Shown: positions 37,904-46,429, counted from the first letter of the stretch. The stretch: 58,391 nucleotides of DNA from Alphaproteobacteria bacterium (GCA_016869175.1 VGEV01000005.1:1-58391), one strand, 5' to 3'. The notes: generated from the letters alone by a model not told the origin. Translations and numbers: made by a program.

Positions 37904-39367
37904 TCAGCAGCTCGTCGGAACTCGGACGGCACAAACGGCCGTGCCGGCATCGCCCTGGGCGACCAATTGGCTACGGGCGCCTGCCGCCATGCGGTATTCC
38001 AACAGGCCCCGCTGCCCTCTGAACTGCGCCAATTCGGCGCTTTCCAGCTTGCGGCCGGTCGGGAACTTGACGCTGATCGGGTTGACTTGGCGGCTATCGC
38101 GGATCACTTCGTAGTGCAGATGCGGGCCGGTCGAGCGGCCGGTCGAGCCGACATAGCCGATCACCTCGCCCTGCTGCACCCGGCGACCTTCCCGAATGCC
38201 GCGCGCCAGGTTGGCAAGATGCGCATAGGCAGTCTTGTGCCGCGCATCGTGCTTGATTCGCACATAGAGACCGTAGGCGCCATTCCAGCCGGCTTCCTCG
38301 ATGCTGCCGTCGCCGGCGGCATAGACGGGCGTGCCGGGCGGCGCGCCGAAATCCATGCCCTTGTGCAGCATCGAGAAGCCCAATATGGGATGCAGGCGCA
38401 TGCCGAAGTTGGAGGTGATGCGCGCCCCGTCGAGCGGCGTCCTCAGCAACGCCTTGCGCACGCTCTCGCCGTGCCGGTTGTAATAGTCGACGTTGCCCTG
38501 ACGGTCGCGAAACCGATACAACGTCAATTCCTCATCGCCAACGCGCAGGCGCGCATAGAGCAGTTCGCCGAATTTCTGCGCCGTCCCGCTGGCATCCTCG
38601 TAGGCTTCGAACAGCAGTTCGAACCGGTCGCCCGGCTGGATCTGGCGCTGGAAGTCGACATCGTAGGCATACAGCTTGATGAACGCCTCGAGAATCACAG
38701 GCGGCACGCCAAGCGGCAGTGCCGCGCGATACAGGCTGTCCTCGATCACGCCGGCAATGGCGACGTCGCGGCGAAACAACTCGATCTCATGCCGGCGCGG
38801 TTCGAAACTTCCGTCCGGCAAGCGCAGCGCGCTGATCTCCTTCTCCGGTCCGGTGCCCAATCGCACTTCCAAAAGCTGCGCCCGATCCGCACCGAAGGTC
38901 AACGACACCTCCTGGCCGCGCTTCAGCTTGCGCAGGTCGTGCACCGCCGCCAACGCGTCCACGGCCGCTTGCGCCTCGCTCCGATCGATGCCGGCCTGCA
39001 GCAGCGCCTGGCTCAGCGTGCTGCGCTTGGCGATCGCCACCCTGCGCTTGACCGTCGCCTCGCTCTCGCTCCCGGCCGCATTGTCGAAGGCAGCGTCCAG
39101 TTCCGCGGCGGGATCGGGTTCCGTTGCGCCGACGTCCGGGCCGACCGCCGGCACCGGCCTGCCCACCGCCAGCGGCGGCGGCTCGGGTTCCAGCCAACCG
39201 AGCGCCAAACCGGGCAACGACCAGTTGGCGGCATGCATGGCGGCGGGCGTGGTGGGGCCAAGCGACGAGATGCCGTTGCGCTGGACGGGAACGGCCAGCG
39301 CGCCCGCCAGCACGATGACCAGCAGGGTGGTATAGAGCTTTTGCCGAAGCGCGATCAGGCGTCGCAC
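37904..39367 (-). CDS. M23 family (LytM-type) peptidase, membrane-anchored
   Basis: A 487-aa cell-wall peptidase. It has an N-terminal signal anchor (LYTTLLVIVLAGALAVPV), a linker rich in Pro and acidic residues, an OapA/LysM-like middle (STLSQALLQAGIDRSEAQAAVDAL in outline; LKRGQEVSLTFG) and a C-terminal LytM domain. The zinc motif is complete: MLHKGMDFGAP and TGPHLHYEVI. It ends in a short tail with two cysteines (CAVRVPTSC). It probably cleaves peptidoglycan cross-links or activates amidases. It is divergent from the MFS gene. Confidence 0.92.
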   Translation of the reverse strand: MRRLIALRQKLYTTLLVIVLAGALAVPVQRNGISSLGPTTPAAMHAANWSLPGLALGWLEPEPPPLAVGRPVPAVGPDVGATEPDPAAELDAAFDNAAGSESEATVKRRVAIAKRSTLSQALLQAGIDRSEAQAAVDALAAVHDLRKLKRGQEVSLTFGADRAQLLEVRLGTGPEKEISALRLPDGSFEPRRHEIELFRRDVAIAGVIEDSLYRAALPLGVPPVILEAFIKLYAYDVDFQRQIQPGDRFELLFEAYEDASGTAQKFGELLYARLRVGDEELTLYRFRDRQGNVDYYNRHGESVRKALLRTPLDGARITSNFGMRLHPILGFSMLHKGMDFGAPPGTPVYAAGDGSIEEAGWNGAYGLYVRIKHDARHKTAYAHLANLARGIREGRRVQQGEVIGYVGSTGRSTGPHLHYEVIRDSRQVNPISVKFPTGRKLESAELAQFRGQRGLLEYRMAAGARSQLVAQGDAGTAVCAVRVPTSC

Positions 39368-39449
39368 GCGTTGTGCGGCGCAGGGTGACTTGCCCCCATG
39401 CCCCCTCGATCTCCCTACGGCCTAGTGAGGTAGCGAAGCGACGCCGGCC

Positions 39450-39480
39450 TGTCAACAAATTGTTGCCAATTGTTGCACAC
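39450..39480. promoter_or_regulatory. Repeated AATTGTTG motif in divergent promoter region
   Basis: The 166-bp gap between the M23 gene and the MFS gene holds two direct copies of AATTGTTGC-like sequence, about 11 bases apart, the first also forming CAACAAATTGTTG. On the minus strand this ends in TTGACA (39455-39450), a good -35 for the M23 gene, though no matching -10 is seen. It is a possible operator for either gene. Confidence 0.3.
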
Positions 39481-39533
39481 CGATCGTTAACGCAATCTCG
39501 CCAGCAATCCTCGCGTGAGTGGGTCGACGCCGC

Positions 39534-40763
39534 ATGTCCCCGAGCCCCCCCGCCCGTTCCGCCGCGCCGCCGGCGCCGTATCGCTGGTGGATGCTGGCAG
39601 GAGTTTGGCTGGTGTATTTTTCGTTCGGGCTGACCATCGCGGCGATGGCGCCCTTGGTGCCGCGTATCGAGGCCGATCTCGGCCTGAGCCATGCCGCCAT
39701 GGGCAGCATCATGGGCGCCTGGCCGCTCGTCTACATCGCCGCCGCCGTGCCGTGTGGCCAGTTGATGGACCGCCTGGGACCGGGCCGTGCGCTGCTGATC
39801 GCCGCTGGCATCATCCTGGCGTCGTCCGTCGCCCGCGCCTTCGCCAGCGACCATCTGACGCTGTTCCTCGCCGTCGCCTTGTTCGGCGTCGGCGGCCCGC
39901 TCATTTCGGTCGGCGCGCCGAAAACCATCGCCACCTGGTTCGAGGGCCAGGAGCGCGGTCTCGCCATGGGCCTCTACATCACCGGCCCCTCGCTCGGCAG
40001 CATCGTCGCGCTTTCGGCCACCAACGCGTTCGTCATGCCGGCCTTGGAGCAGGACTGGCGGGCCACGATCCTCGTCTACTCGCTGGTCTCGCTCGCCGCC
40101 GGGTTTGCCTGGTTCGTGATCTCCTCAAGGCCGCAAGCGCGACATGGCGACGGCGTGCTCGCGGCAACCGACGCCACCCATTCGATGACGCTTCTGGCCT
40201 TGGCGCGAGATCCGACCGTGCGTCTCATCCTGTTGATGAGCGTCGGCATTTTCTTCTTCAATCACGGCCTCAATAACTGGCTGCCGGAACTCTTGCGCCT
40301 GGGCGGCATGGACAGCGCGACGGCGGGCCTTTGGGCCTCGCTGCCGGTGGCCGCCAGCGTGGTCTCGGCGGTCCTGGTGCCCCGGCTGGCCACCCCGCCA
40401 CGCCGGTTGCCGATGCTGGTCGGCCTGTTCCTGGCGGCGGCCGTCGCCACCTTGAGCCTGCATCAGACGCAGCCGGCGGTGCTGGCGCTCGGCTTCCTGC
40501 TGCAGGGCCTGGCGCGCGGCGCCATGTTGACCATCGCCATGCTGCTGCTGGTGGAGCTCAAGGCGGTCGGCGCGCGCAAGACCGGCACGGCGGGCGGACT
40601 GTTTTTTTCCGCGGCCGAGGTGGGCGGCGTGCTGGGGCCGCTGACGCTCGGCTACCTCTACGACCTGACGCATGGCTTCGACGCGGCACTGCACCTGCTC
40701 ACCGCGATTTGCGGCCTGCTGATCGGGCTGGCCCTGCTGGTGCGCCGCACCTTGCCGCGCTAG
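39534..40763 (+). CDS. MFS transporter
   Basis: A 409-aa major facilitator with twelve predicted helices. The loop 2-3 motif is GQLMDRLGPGRALL (the family's G-x-x-D-R-x-G), repeated weakly in the second half (LVPRLATPPRRLPMLVG). It resembles the CynX/NimT-type cyanate or small-organic-acid carriers, but the substrate is not determinable. ATG 39534 is preferred over an upstream GTG at 39519. It is convergent with the LLM oxidoreductase, and its stop lies inside the first hairpin of the pair at 40762-40877. Confidence 0.88.
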   Translation: MSPSPPARSAAPPAPYRWWMLAGVWLVYFSFGLTIAAMAPLVPRIEADLGLSHAAMGSIMGAWPLVYIAAAVPCGQLMDRLGPGRALLIAAGIILASSVARAFASDHLTLFLAVALFGVGGPLISVGAPKTIATWFEGQERGLAMGLYITGPSLGSIVALSATNAFVMPALEQDWRATILVYSLVSLAAGFAWFVISSRPQARHGDGVLAATDATHSMTLLALARDPTVRLILLMSVGIFFFNHGLNNWLPELLRLGGMDSATAGLWASLPVAASVVSAVLVPRLATPPRRLPMLVGLFLAAAVATLSLHQTQPAVLALGFLLQGLARGAMLTIAMLLLVELKAVGARKTGTAGGLFFSAAEVGGVLGPLTLGYLYDLTHGFDAALHLLTAICGLLIGLALLVRRTLPR

Positions 40764-40813
40764 TGGTTCGATGCCGACGCTTGGTTCCCAAGCGTTGGTT
40801 GAATCGAACCACT
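40762..40813. terminator. Hairpin 1 of a tandem pair, between convergent genes
   Basis: The outer arms AGTGGTTCGAT (40762-40772) and ATCGAACCACT (40803-40813) are perfect inverted repeats. Inside them ACGCTTGG (40777-40784) pairs with CCAAGCGT (40788-40795). The left arm contains most of the TAG stop of the MFS gene. There is no T-run, so a bidirectional terminator is inferred from position. Confidence 0.6.
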
Positions 40814-40826
40814 AACCCATTGATGC

Positions 40827-40877
40827 AGTGGATCGACCGCCCAAACGGATGGGTCGCATCCGTTGAGCCGATCCACT
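40827..40877. terminator. Hairpin 2 of a tandem pair, between convergent genes
   Basis: The outer arms AGTGGATCG (40827-40835) and CGATCCACT (40869-40877) are perfect inverted repeats. Inside, AACGGATG (40844-40851) pairs with CATCCGTT (40857-40864). The right arm carries part of the stop codon of the LLM oxidoreductase. The outer arms resemble those of hairpin 1 (AGTGGwTCG), so the two look like copies of one design with different inner stems. Confidence 0.6.
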
Positions 40878-41754
40878 AGAGCCTGGCTGCGGGCAGCACG
40901 ATTTGTTCCGCCATCAGGTCGAGGCGGGAGAGGAAGCGGTCGAGGGTGCGGCCGGTCAGGCCGAGGATGATCTGCGAACAGCCGCCGTCGCGGAACGCCT
41001 TCACCTCGTCCAGCGTCGCCTTGCCGCTGGGCGGACCGATCACCACGTCGATCTCCGACGCCTTGCGCCCGACCGCCGCGAGGTGCCGGTCGAGTTCCTT
41101 GCGGCGGGCAGCGAACTGCGCCGCCGTCATGCCGACGCCGAACCAGCCTTGCGCGTGCTTGGCGACGCGCTTCAGCGCCTGCTCGCTCTCGCCGCCGATA
41201 TAGAGCGGGGGATGCGGCTTCTGTACCGGCTTTGGGCTCTGGTAGCAGAGCGGCAGATCGTAGAACCGACCCTTGAAGCTCGGCACCTCTTGCGTCCACA
41301 AGGCTTTCATCACGCCGATATAGTCGTTGGCGCGGCTGCCGCGATGTTGCCAGGGCACGTCGACCGCGCGGAACTCCTCCTCCAGCCAGCCGACGCCGAT
41401 GCCGAAATCCAGCCGGCCCCGGGACAGCACGTCCACGTCCGCCGCCTGCTTGGCGGTGTAGACCGGGTTGCGCTGCGGCAGGATGGAAATGCCGGTGCCG
41501 AGGCGGATGGTCTTGGTGTGCGCCGCCAGGAAGGCCAGCGCGGTGAACGGCTCCATCGGCAGTTCGCGCGTGTCGAAGGGAAATGCGCCATCGACCGTGT
41601 AGGGATATTTGGAGGCGAAGGAGGGGAACAGCACCACGTGTTCCGGCACCCAGAGCGAGTGGAAGCCGCGCGCCTCGGCCGCCGCGGCCGCCCGGGCCTG
41701 GAACTCCGGCTCGGCGCCGGCGCCGCCCAGATAGATCTGTATGCCAATCTTCAT
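40876..41754 (-). CDS. LLM-class flavin/F420-dependent oxidoreductase
   Basis: A 292-aa luciferase-like TIM barrel. Typical stretches are MKIGIQIYLGGAG, ARAAAAAEARGFHSLWVPEHV, RLGTGISILPQRNPVYTAKQAADVDVLS in outline, GRLDFGIGVGWLEEEFRAV and PPLYIGGES. It resembles the TIGR03619 group, named F420-dependent although many proteobacterial members may use FMN. It is 10 bp downstream of the E1 beta gene, so it is probably part of that operon. Confidence 0.88.
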   Translation of the reverse strand: MKIGIQIYLGGAGAEPEFQARAAAAAEARGFHSLWVPEHVVLFPSFASKYPYTVDGAFPFDTRELPMEPFTALAFLAAHTKTIRLGTGISILPQRNPVYTAKQAADVDVLSRGRLDFGIGVGWLEEEFRAVDVPWQHRGSRANDYIGVMKALWTQEVPSFKGRFYDLPLCYQSPKPVQKPHPPLYIGGESEQALKRVAKHAQGWFGVGMTAAQFAARRKELDRHLAAVGRKASEIDVVIGPPSGKATLDEVKAFRDGGCSQIILGLTGRTLDRFLSRLDLMAEQIVLPAARL

Positions 41755-41764
41755 CCGCCCTCTC

Positions 41765-42748
41765 CTAGCCGCGCCATTGCATCACTTGCTCGACCGCTGC
41801 TTTCAATTTGCCCGCGTCCGGCACCGCCGTCTGCTCGATGCCGCGGCTGTAGGGTATGGGGATGTCGCTGCGGGTCAGGCGCTTGATGGGCGCCTTCAAT
41901 CGCCCGAAGCAGCGCTCCGCCAGCAGCGCCGACAATTCGCCCGCGAAGCCGCAAGTGCGGTTGCCGTCGTCCACGATGATGGCGCGCCCGGTCCTGCCGA
42001 CGGATGCCAGCAGCCCTTCGCGGTCGAGCGGCAACAGGCTCAACGGTTCCCATACTTCCAGCTCGATGCCGGTCTTCGCCAGTTCCGCCGCCGCCGCTAG
42101 CACCCAGTGCACGTGGTGGCCGACGGCGATGACACTGACATCGCGGCCCGGCCGGCGCACGGCGCCCCGGCCGAGCGGCAGGGCATAGGCGTCCTCCGGC
42201 ACCGGCCCCTGGCGGCCCGCCGCCAGCGCCGGCACGAACACGGCGACCGGATCGTCCTCGCGGATGGCGGCGATGGTCAGGCCCTTGGCATCGTGCGGCG
42301 TCGTCGGCATGACGCACTTGATGCCGGCATGCAGCAGGTGCGCGTGCGGCGCGTCCGAATGCTGGCCGGCGCGGCCGTCGCGCGCGCCCGACCCCAGGAC
42401 GATGTAGGTGACCGGCAGATGCGTCTGGCCGCCCAGCATGTGCGGCAGCTTGGCCGCCTGATTGACCAGTTGGTCGAAGGCCGGGAACAGCAGCGAGGTG
42501 ACCTGGAAGGCGACGATCGGCCGGGCGCCCGCCATGGCGGCGCCGGTGGCGACACCCGCCATCGCCGCCTCGCTGATCGGCATGTCGATGACGCGGGCCG
42601 GGCCGAAGGCGTCGATCAAGCCGGCGGATTCGCCCCGCGCCGGTGCCCGTACGTCCTCGCCGACATAGACGATCTCGGGATCGCGGGCCATTTCCTGGCG
42701 GAAGGCCTCGTTCATCGCCTGCAGCAGGGTGAGCGTGCGCGCTGCCAT
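41765..42748 (-). CDS. 2-oxoacid (acetoin/pyruvate) dehydrogenase E1, beta subunit
   Basis: A 327-aa transketolase-type beta subunit: MAARTLTLLQAMNEAFRQEMARDPEIVYVGEDV, PISEAAMAGVATGAAMAGARPIVAFQ in outline, GQHSDAPHAHLLHAGIKCVMPTTPHDAKGL in outline, and the C-terminal DDGNRTCGFAGELSALLAERCF. It is most like AcoB or PdhB. It is encoded 4 bp after its alpha partner. No E2 or E3 gene is present here. Confidence 0.92.
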   Translation of the reverse strand: MAARTLTLLQAMNEAFRQEMARDPEIVYVGEDVRAPARGESAGLIDAFGPARVIDMPISEAAMAGVATGAAMAGARPIVAFQVTSLLFPAFDQLVNQAAKLPHMLGGQTHLPVTYIVLGSGARDGRAGQHSDAPHAHLLHAGIKCVMPTTPHDAKGLTIAAIREDDPVAVFVPALAAGRQGPVPEDAYALPLGRGAVRRPGRDVSVIAVGHHVHWVLAAAAELAKTGIELEVWEPLSLLPLDREGLLASVGRTGRAIIVDDGNRTCGFAGELSALLAERCFGRLKAPIKRLTRSDIPIPYSRGIEQTAVPDAGKLKAAVEQVMQWRG

Positions 42749-42752
42749 GGCC

Positions 42753-43763
42753 CTACTCCCAGCCTCGGGCCGGCGTTTCGGGATAGCTGCGCGCATACAT
42801 GAAGTCATGCGCGCTGTCGGCCGGCGGATAGGCACTGGCGCGGGCAAAGGCCAGCGCCCGTTCGATCTCGGCCTCGACCTCGGCATCGGCCGTCGCCCGT
42901 TCGGCCGCCGTCCAGGCGCCTTCGCCCTGCAACGCGTCACCCAGGGCCACGATCGGGCAGCGCCGGCGCCAAGCGGCCACTTCGTCGGCCGGGCGGTAGC
43001 CGAAGTCCTTGCCGCGCTCGGCGGTGAAGTGGCCCTCGAAGCGGTAGGTGGCGCATTCGAGGAAGCTGGCGCCGCCGCCCGCCCGCGCGCGGGCAACCGC
43101 GCGTTCCGCGGCATTGTGCACCGCCCGCGCGTCCATGCCGTCGACCGCTTCCGCGGCCAGGCCGAAGCTGGCGGCACGGCCGACGATCGGCGCCGCCAGC
43201 ACATCGCGGATGGCGGTCGTCACGGCATACTGGTTGTTCTCGCAGACGAACACGACCGGCACCCGCCACACCGCCGCCAGGTTCAGGCTTTCCAGCAGCA
43301 CGCCCTGGTTGATCGCGCCATCGCCGAAGAAGGCGACGGCGACGCGCGGCTCGCCCCGGCGCTGGAAAGTGGCCGCCGCGCCCACCGCCATCGGCGCGCC
43401 GGCGCCGACGATGCCGTTGGCGCCGTAGATACCCAGCGACAGGTCCGCCAGATGCATGCTGCCGCCGCGACCCTTGTTGTAGCCGGTCTCCTTGCCCATC
43501 AGTTCGGCGAACGAGCGGCCCGCATCCGCCCCCTTGGCCAGCACATGGCCGTGCCCGCGATGGGTCGAGGTGACCACGTCGTCGGCGTTCAGCGCCTGGC
43601 AGACGCCGACCGCGACCGCCTCCTGGCCGATATACTGGTGGGTGTGACCGATGATCTCGCCGGCATCGATCAGCGCGGGCTGCCATTCCTCGAAGCGGCG
43701 GATCAGCCGCATCCGCCGGTACATGGCGATGTCGCGGTCGATCGCGGCGCGGTTGTCGGCCAT
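42753..43763 (-). CDS. 2-oxoacid (acetoin/pyruvate) dehydrogenase E1, alpha subunit
   Basis: A 336-aa thiamine-diphosphate enzyme subunit. The ThDP/Mg motif GDGAINQG begins at residue 147. GHTHQYIGQEAVAVGVCQAL, STHRGHGHVLAKG and YNKGRGGSMHLADLSLGIYGANGIVGAG are typical of AcoA/PdhA. With the beta subunit it would decarboxylate a 2-oxo acid or acetoin and pass the acyl group to a lipoyl E2 encoded elsewhere. It is the first gene of the run that leads to the LLM oxidoreductase. Confidence 0.92.
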   Translation of the reverse strand: MADNRAAIDRDIAMYRRMRLIRRFEEWQPALIDAGEIIGHTHQYIGQEAVAVGVCQALNADDVVTSTHRGHGHVLAKGADAGRSFAELMGKETGYNKGRGGSMHLADLSLGIYGANGIVGAGAPMAVGAAATFQRRGEPRVAVAFFGDGAINQGVLLESLNLAAVWRVPVVFVCENNQYAVTTAIRDVLAAPIVGRAASFGLAAEAVDGMDARAVHNAAERAVARARAGGGASFLECATYRFEGHFTAERGKDFGYRPADEVAAWRRRCPIVALGDALQGEGAWTAAERATADAEVEAEIERALAFARASAYPPADSAHDFMYARSYPETPARGWE

Positions 43764-44034
43764 CGGTGCCCCCTTGGCGGCGAACTTAGAGCATCCCGTT
43801 CGCGCAAGCCATTTGCCGGCTCCGGGCGCGGCCAACCATGCAGCAGGCGGCCTGGGCACGGCCGGGCGCTGCGACCGCCCGTGTTCAACCTGCCCCGGCA
43901 TCGCCAACAAATCGTATCATGTCACCGGAGATTCGGCTTGCCCTTCAAGAGTTCGGTGGTGCGAGAGCTGCGCAACTTCAAGCAGCAGGTCGAAGCGATT
44001 GACCAGGTCATCAAGTGATCTTCAGGAGGTTTGC

Positions 44035-44334
44035 ATGAATAAGCGGCTCATTTCCGACCCACAAGCGCTCGAGCGCCTGTTGGCAACGCTCTCGAAATAC
44101 GCATGCGTGCGCAGATTTGACGAGCCTGACGAGCCGGAAGCCGCGAGGCTGACGCACGCCTTTGCCGACATAGAAGACTCTCTGGTGCGTCTGCAACACG
44201 TACATCTGCCAAATATATTGGCGGGCGCCCTGACCGAACAGGAAATGGCGGATTTGCTGACCGAGATCGGCGAGGAGTTCCGCCACATTCTGTATCACGT
44301 ACGGGACACCAGGTATTTCAGGGATTTGGCGTAG
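44035..44334 (+). CDS. Small acidic hypothetical protein (99 aa)
   Basis: A 99-aa protein with an ideal ribosome site (AGGAGG, seven bases before ATG 44035). It is largely helical, acidic and histidine-containing (HAFADIEDSLVRLQHVHLPN), ending EEFRHILYHVRDTRYFRDLA. No family is recognised. It is less GC-rich than its neighbours, which suggests recent acquisition. A possible 26-residue frame just upstream (43938-44018, TTG start, VVRELRNFKQQVEAIDQVIK) ends 16 bp before it and might be a partner or the remains of one. Confidence 0.65.
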   Translation: MNKRLISDPQALERLLATLSKYACVRRFDEPDEPEAARLTHAFADIEDSLVRLQHVHLPNILAGALTEQEMADLLTEIGEEFRHILYHVRDTRYFRDLA

Positions 44335-44614
44335 GAAATTGGGCAAGGGAAGGCTGCGATCAGGGTCAGGACAGCGGTGACGATACCCCGTTCGTCATTG
44401 CCCAACCGGGCTGGGATCATGACGCGAGGATCGGTTGAGCGGCCCGTGTCTTGCGGATGGCGTCAAGGGGCGAGAGGGCTTGGCGGCGGCCGGTGGCGCG
44501 GACCGAGCGCACGGCGGCGAAGAGTTCGGCGCCCCATTGCGAAATCGGTGACAGCGATTATCGTGACGGACGCGCGCCGCGGCGGCTCTGGCGTCGTGGG
44601 CCAACGGCCGGCAG
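44335..44614. other. Intergenic DNA before the amidase gene; no gene seen
   Basis: About 280 bp. It has an 8-bp inverted repeat (TTGGGCAA near 44340 and TTGCCCAA near 44399). The open frames here are GC-rich and arginine-heavy with no domain. The amidase frame itself opens only after a TGA near 44563. Nothing else can be supported. Confidence 0.3.
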
Positions 44615-46012
44615 TTGCGCCAAGCGGCGACGGCGACGGAGAATGCCGGACTGCGACAGGGGGCGGGCATGGCAGTGGTGGGCGAAAGCGAGGCGGCGAC
44701 GGCGGCGTGCCTGGCGGCGATCGAACGGCAAAACGGCAAGCTGAACGCCATGATCACAGTCGACGCCGCGGGCGCGCTGGCGCAGGCGCGCGCCGCCGAC
44801 CGGGCGGCCGCCGAGGGCCGCTGGCTCGGCCTGCTGCATGGCCTTCCCGTTGCGGTCAAGGACAACATCGACACCGCCGGAATGCGCACCACTTCGGGCT
44901 CGCTGTTCTTCAAGGATCGCGTGCCCAACGCCGATGCGCCCGTGGTGGCGCGCCTGAAACGCGCCGGCGCCGTCATCCTGGGCAAGGCCACCTTGCACGA
45001 ATTGGCCTTCGGCATCCGTTCGACCAATTCCGTGGTCGGGCCCTGCCGCAATCCCTGGAACCCGGCCCGGGTGCCGGGCGGCTCCAGCGGCGGCTCGGCC
45101 GTGGCGGCGGCCACCGGCATGTGCCAGTTGGCGCTCGGCTCCGATACCGGCGGCTCGATCCGGCTGCCGGCGGCGATGTGCGGCATCGCCGGCTTGCGGC
45201 CGACGCTCGGCCGCGTGCCCAATACCGGGGCGACGCAAGTCAGCGCCACGCACGACACCATCGGGCCGATGGCGGTCGGCGTCGCCGATCTGGCGCGCTG
45301 CTTCGCCGTGCTGGCCGGTGCCGACGCGGCCGATCCGGTCAGCGTCGCGCAGCCCCTGCCCAACTTCCTGCCGCGCCTGGATGACGGCATCGCCGGCCGC
45401 CGGATCGGCATTCCCCGCAACCACTATTTCACCAGCTGCGATGCGGGCGTGGCACGGCTGGTCATGGATGCCGCGCGCGTGCTGGAGCGGCTGGGCGCCA
45501 GGCTGGTCGAATGCGAGGTGCCGGGCGCCGAGGACATCCAGCGGCAGATGACCGTCGTCGTCTATGTCGATGCCTGCGCCTTCCACGCCTCGCGCCTCGA
45601 CCAGGGCCGCCACATGTTCGACGGCCAGACCTATGACCGCATGATCACCGGGCGCGACTATTCGGCCGTCGATTATGCCAACGCCATGGCCGCCAAACGC
45701 GCCTGGAAGGCAACGCTGGCCCGGCTCTTCCAGGAGGTCGACATGCTGCTGACCCCGGCGGTACCAACGGCGATTCCCCCGGTCGAGGACGACCGCAGCC
45801 TGCTGGAGGCCACGCGCGACGCCACCAAGACCAGCTATGGCGGCGCCTTCGGCGAGCTGCCGGGTCTGGCGTTGCCCTGCGGCTTCACGGCCGATGGCCT
45901 GCCGACGGGGCTGCAACTGGAAGCCGCCTGGTGGCAGGAACCGCTGCTGCTGCAGGCGGGCCAAGCCTACCAGGGCGCCACCGACTGGCACCGCCGCCGC
46001 CCGCCTGCCTGA
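44615..46012 (+). CDS. Amidase (amidase signature family)
   Basis: A 465-aa amide hydrolase with the Ser-cisSer-Lys triad in place: lysine in PVAVKDNIDTAG, cis-serine in GGSSGGSAVAAATG and nucleophile serine in SDTGGSIRLPAAMCG. It resembles Glu-tRNA amidotransferase A-like catabolic amidases rather than GatA, since no gatB or gatC is near. The start is uncertain: TTG 44615 or ATG 44669 (MAVVGESEAATAACLAAIE). The shorter choice removes part of the usual N-terminal helix. A substrate amide cannot be named. Confidence 0.88.
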   Translation: MRQAATATENAGLRQGAGMAVVGESEAATAACLAAIERQNGKLNAMITVDAAGALAQARAADRAAAEGRWLGLLHGLPVAVKDNIDTAGMRTTSGSLFFKDRVPNADAPVVARLKRAGAVILGKATLHELAFGIRSTNSVVGPCRNPWNPARVPGGSSGGSAVAAATGMCQLALGSDTGGSIRLPAAMCGIAGLRPTLGRVPNTGATQVSATHDTIGPMAVGVADLARCFAVLAGADAADPVSVAQPLPNFLPRLDDGIAGRRIGIPRNHYFTSCDAGVARLVMDAARVLERLGARLVECEVPGAEDIQRQMTVVVYVDACAFHASRLDQGRHMFDGQTYDRMITGRDYSAVDYANAMAAKRAWKATLARLFQEVDMLLTPAVPTAIPPVEDDRSLLEATRDATKTSYGGAFGELPGLALPCGFTADGLPTGLQLEAAWWQEPLLLQAGQAYQGATDWHRRRPPA

Positions 46013-46073
46013 TCGCCGGCGCCGGGCGCGCCGCCCGCGGCTGGCGGTGCCGCGGGAATCGCGGCCACCAAAG

Positions 46074-46405
46074 CCGAATACCGGTGACAGCTTACAAATA
46101 CCGTGACAGAATACCGTGACAGAATACCCAGAATACCCCCAGAATACCGGCGACAGCTTATTTTTTCGAACGCTAAACTCCAGTGAAAATCCCGTGAAAA
46201 TCCGGTGACGGTTTACTTTTTTCACCGGTCGACGAGCCACCGCTCTTAGCTGGCCGGTGCCGCCGGAGGGTCGTCGGTCGGCCGCCAGCGTGGTCGAAAT
46301 CATAAACTGTCATCGGTATTTCTGTCACTGGTATTGCCACCGGTATTCATAAACTGTCGCCGGTATTGCGACCGGTATTGCGGACCATTTCCGGTGACAG
46401 TATAT
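46074..46405. repeat. Dispersed palindromic repeat, copy B
   Basis: A non-coding, AT-richer block filling most of the gap between the amidase and CoA-transferase genes. The left arm has six AATACC units (46077, 46097, 46110, 46123, 46132, 46143), several joined to GTGACAG. The right arm has five GGTATT units, the reverse complement (46315, 46330, 46342, 46362, 46374), with two ATAAACTGTC motifs. A GC-rich core (about 46211-46290) lies between. The 22 bases at 46296-46317 match copy A at 257-278 exactly. Confidence 0.75.
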
Positions 46406-46429
46406 GTTTTCGAGGAGCTGACGGGCCGC

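Noticed and set aside
40791-40815. tRNA-like or att-site fragment (TTGAATCGAACCACT looks like a tRNA T-arm)
   Set aside because: No cloverleaf can be formed around it; the bases are fully explained as the right arm of hairpin 1.
43938-44018. 26-residue ORF (TTG start) before the small gene at 44035
   Set aside because: Too short and without ribosome site to be called as a gene; mentioned only as a possible remnant.
44377-45384. 335-codon ORF overlapping the amidase in another frame
   Set aside because: Arg/Gly-rich with no domain, and the overlapping frame has the complete amidase triad.
46074-46405. CRISPR array or tandem repeat of the CRISPR type
   Set aside because: The AATACC/GGTATT units are short, irregularly spaced and inverted around a core, with no constant-length spacers and no cas genes.
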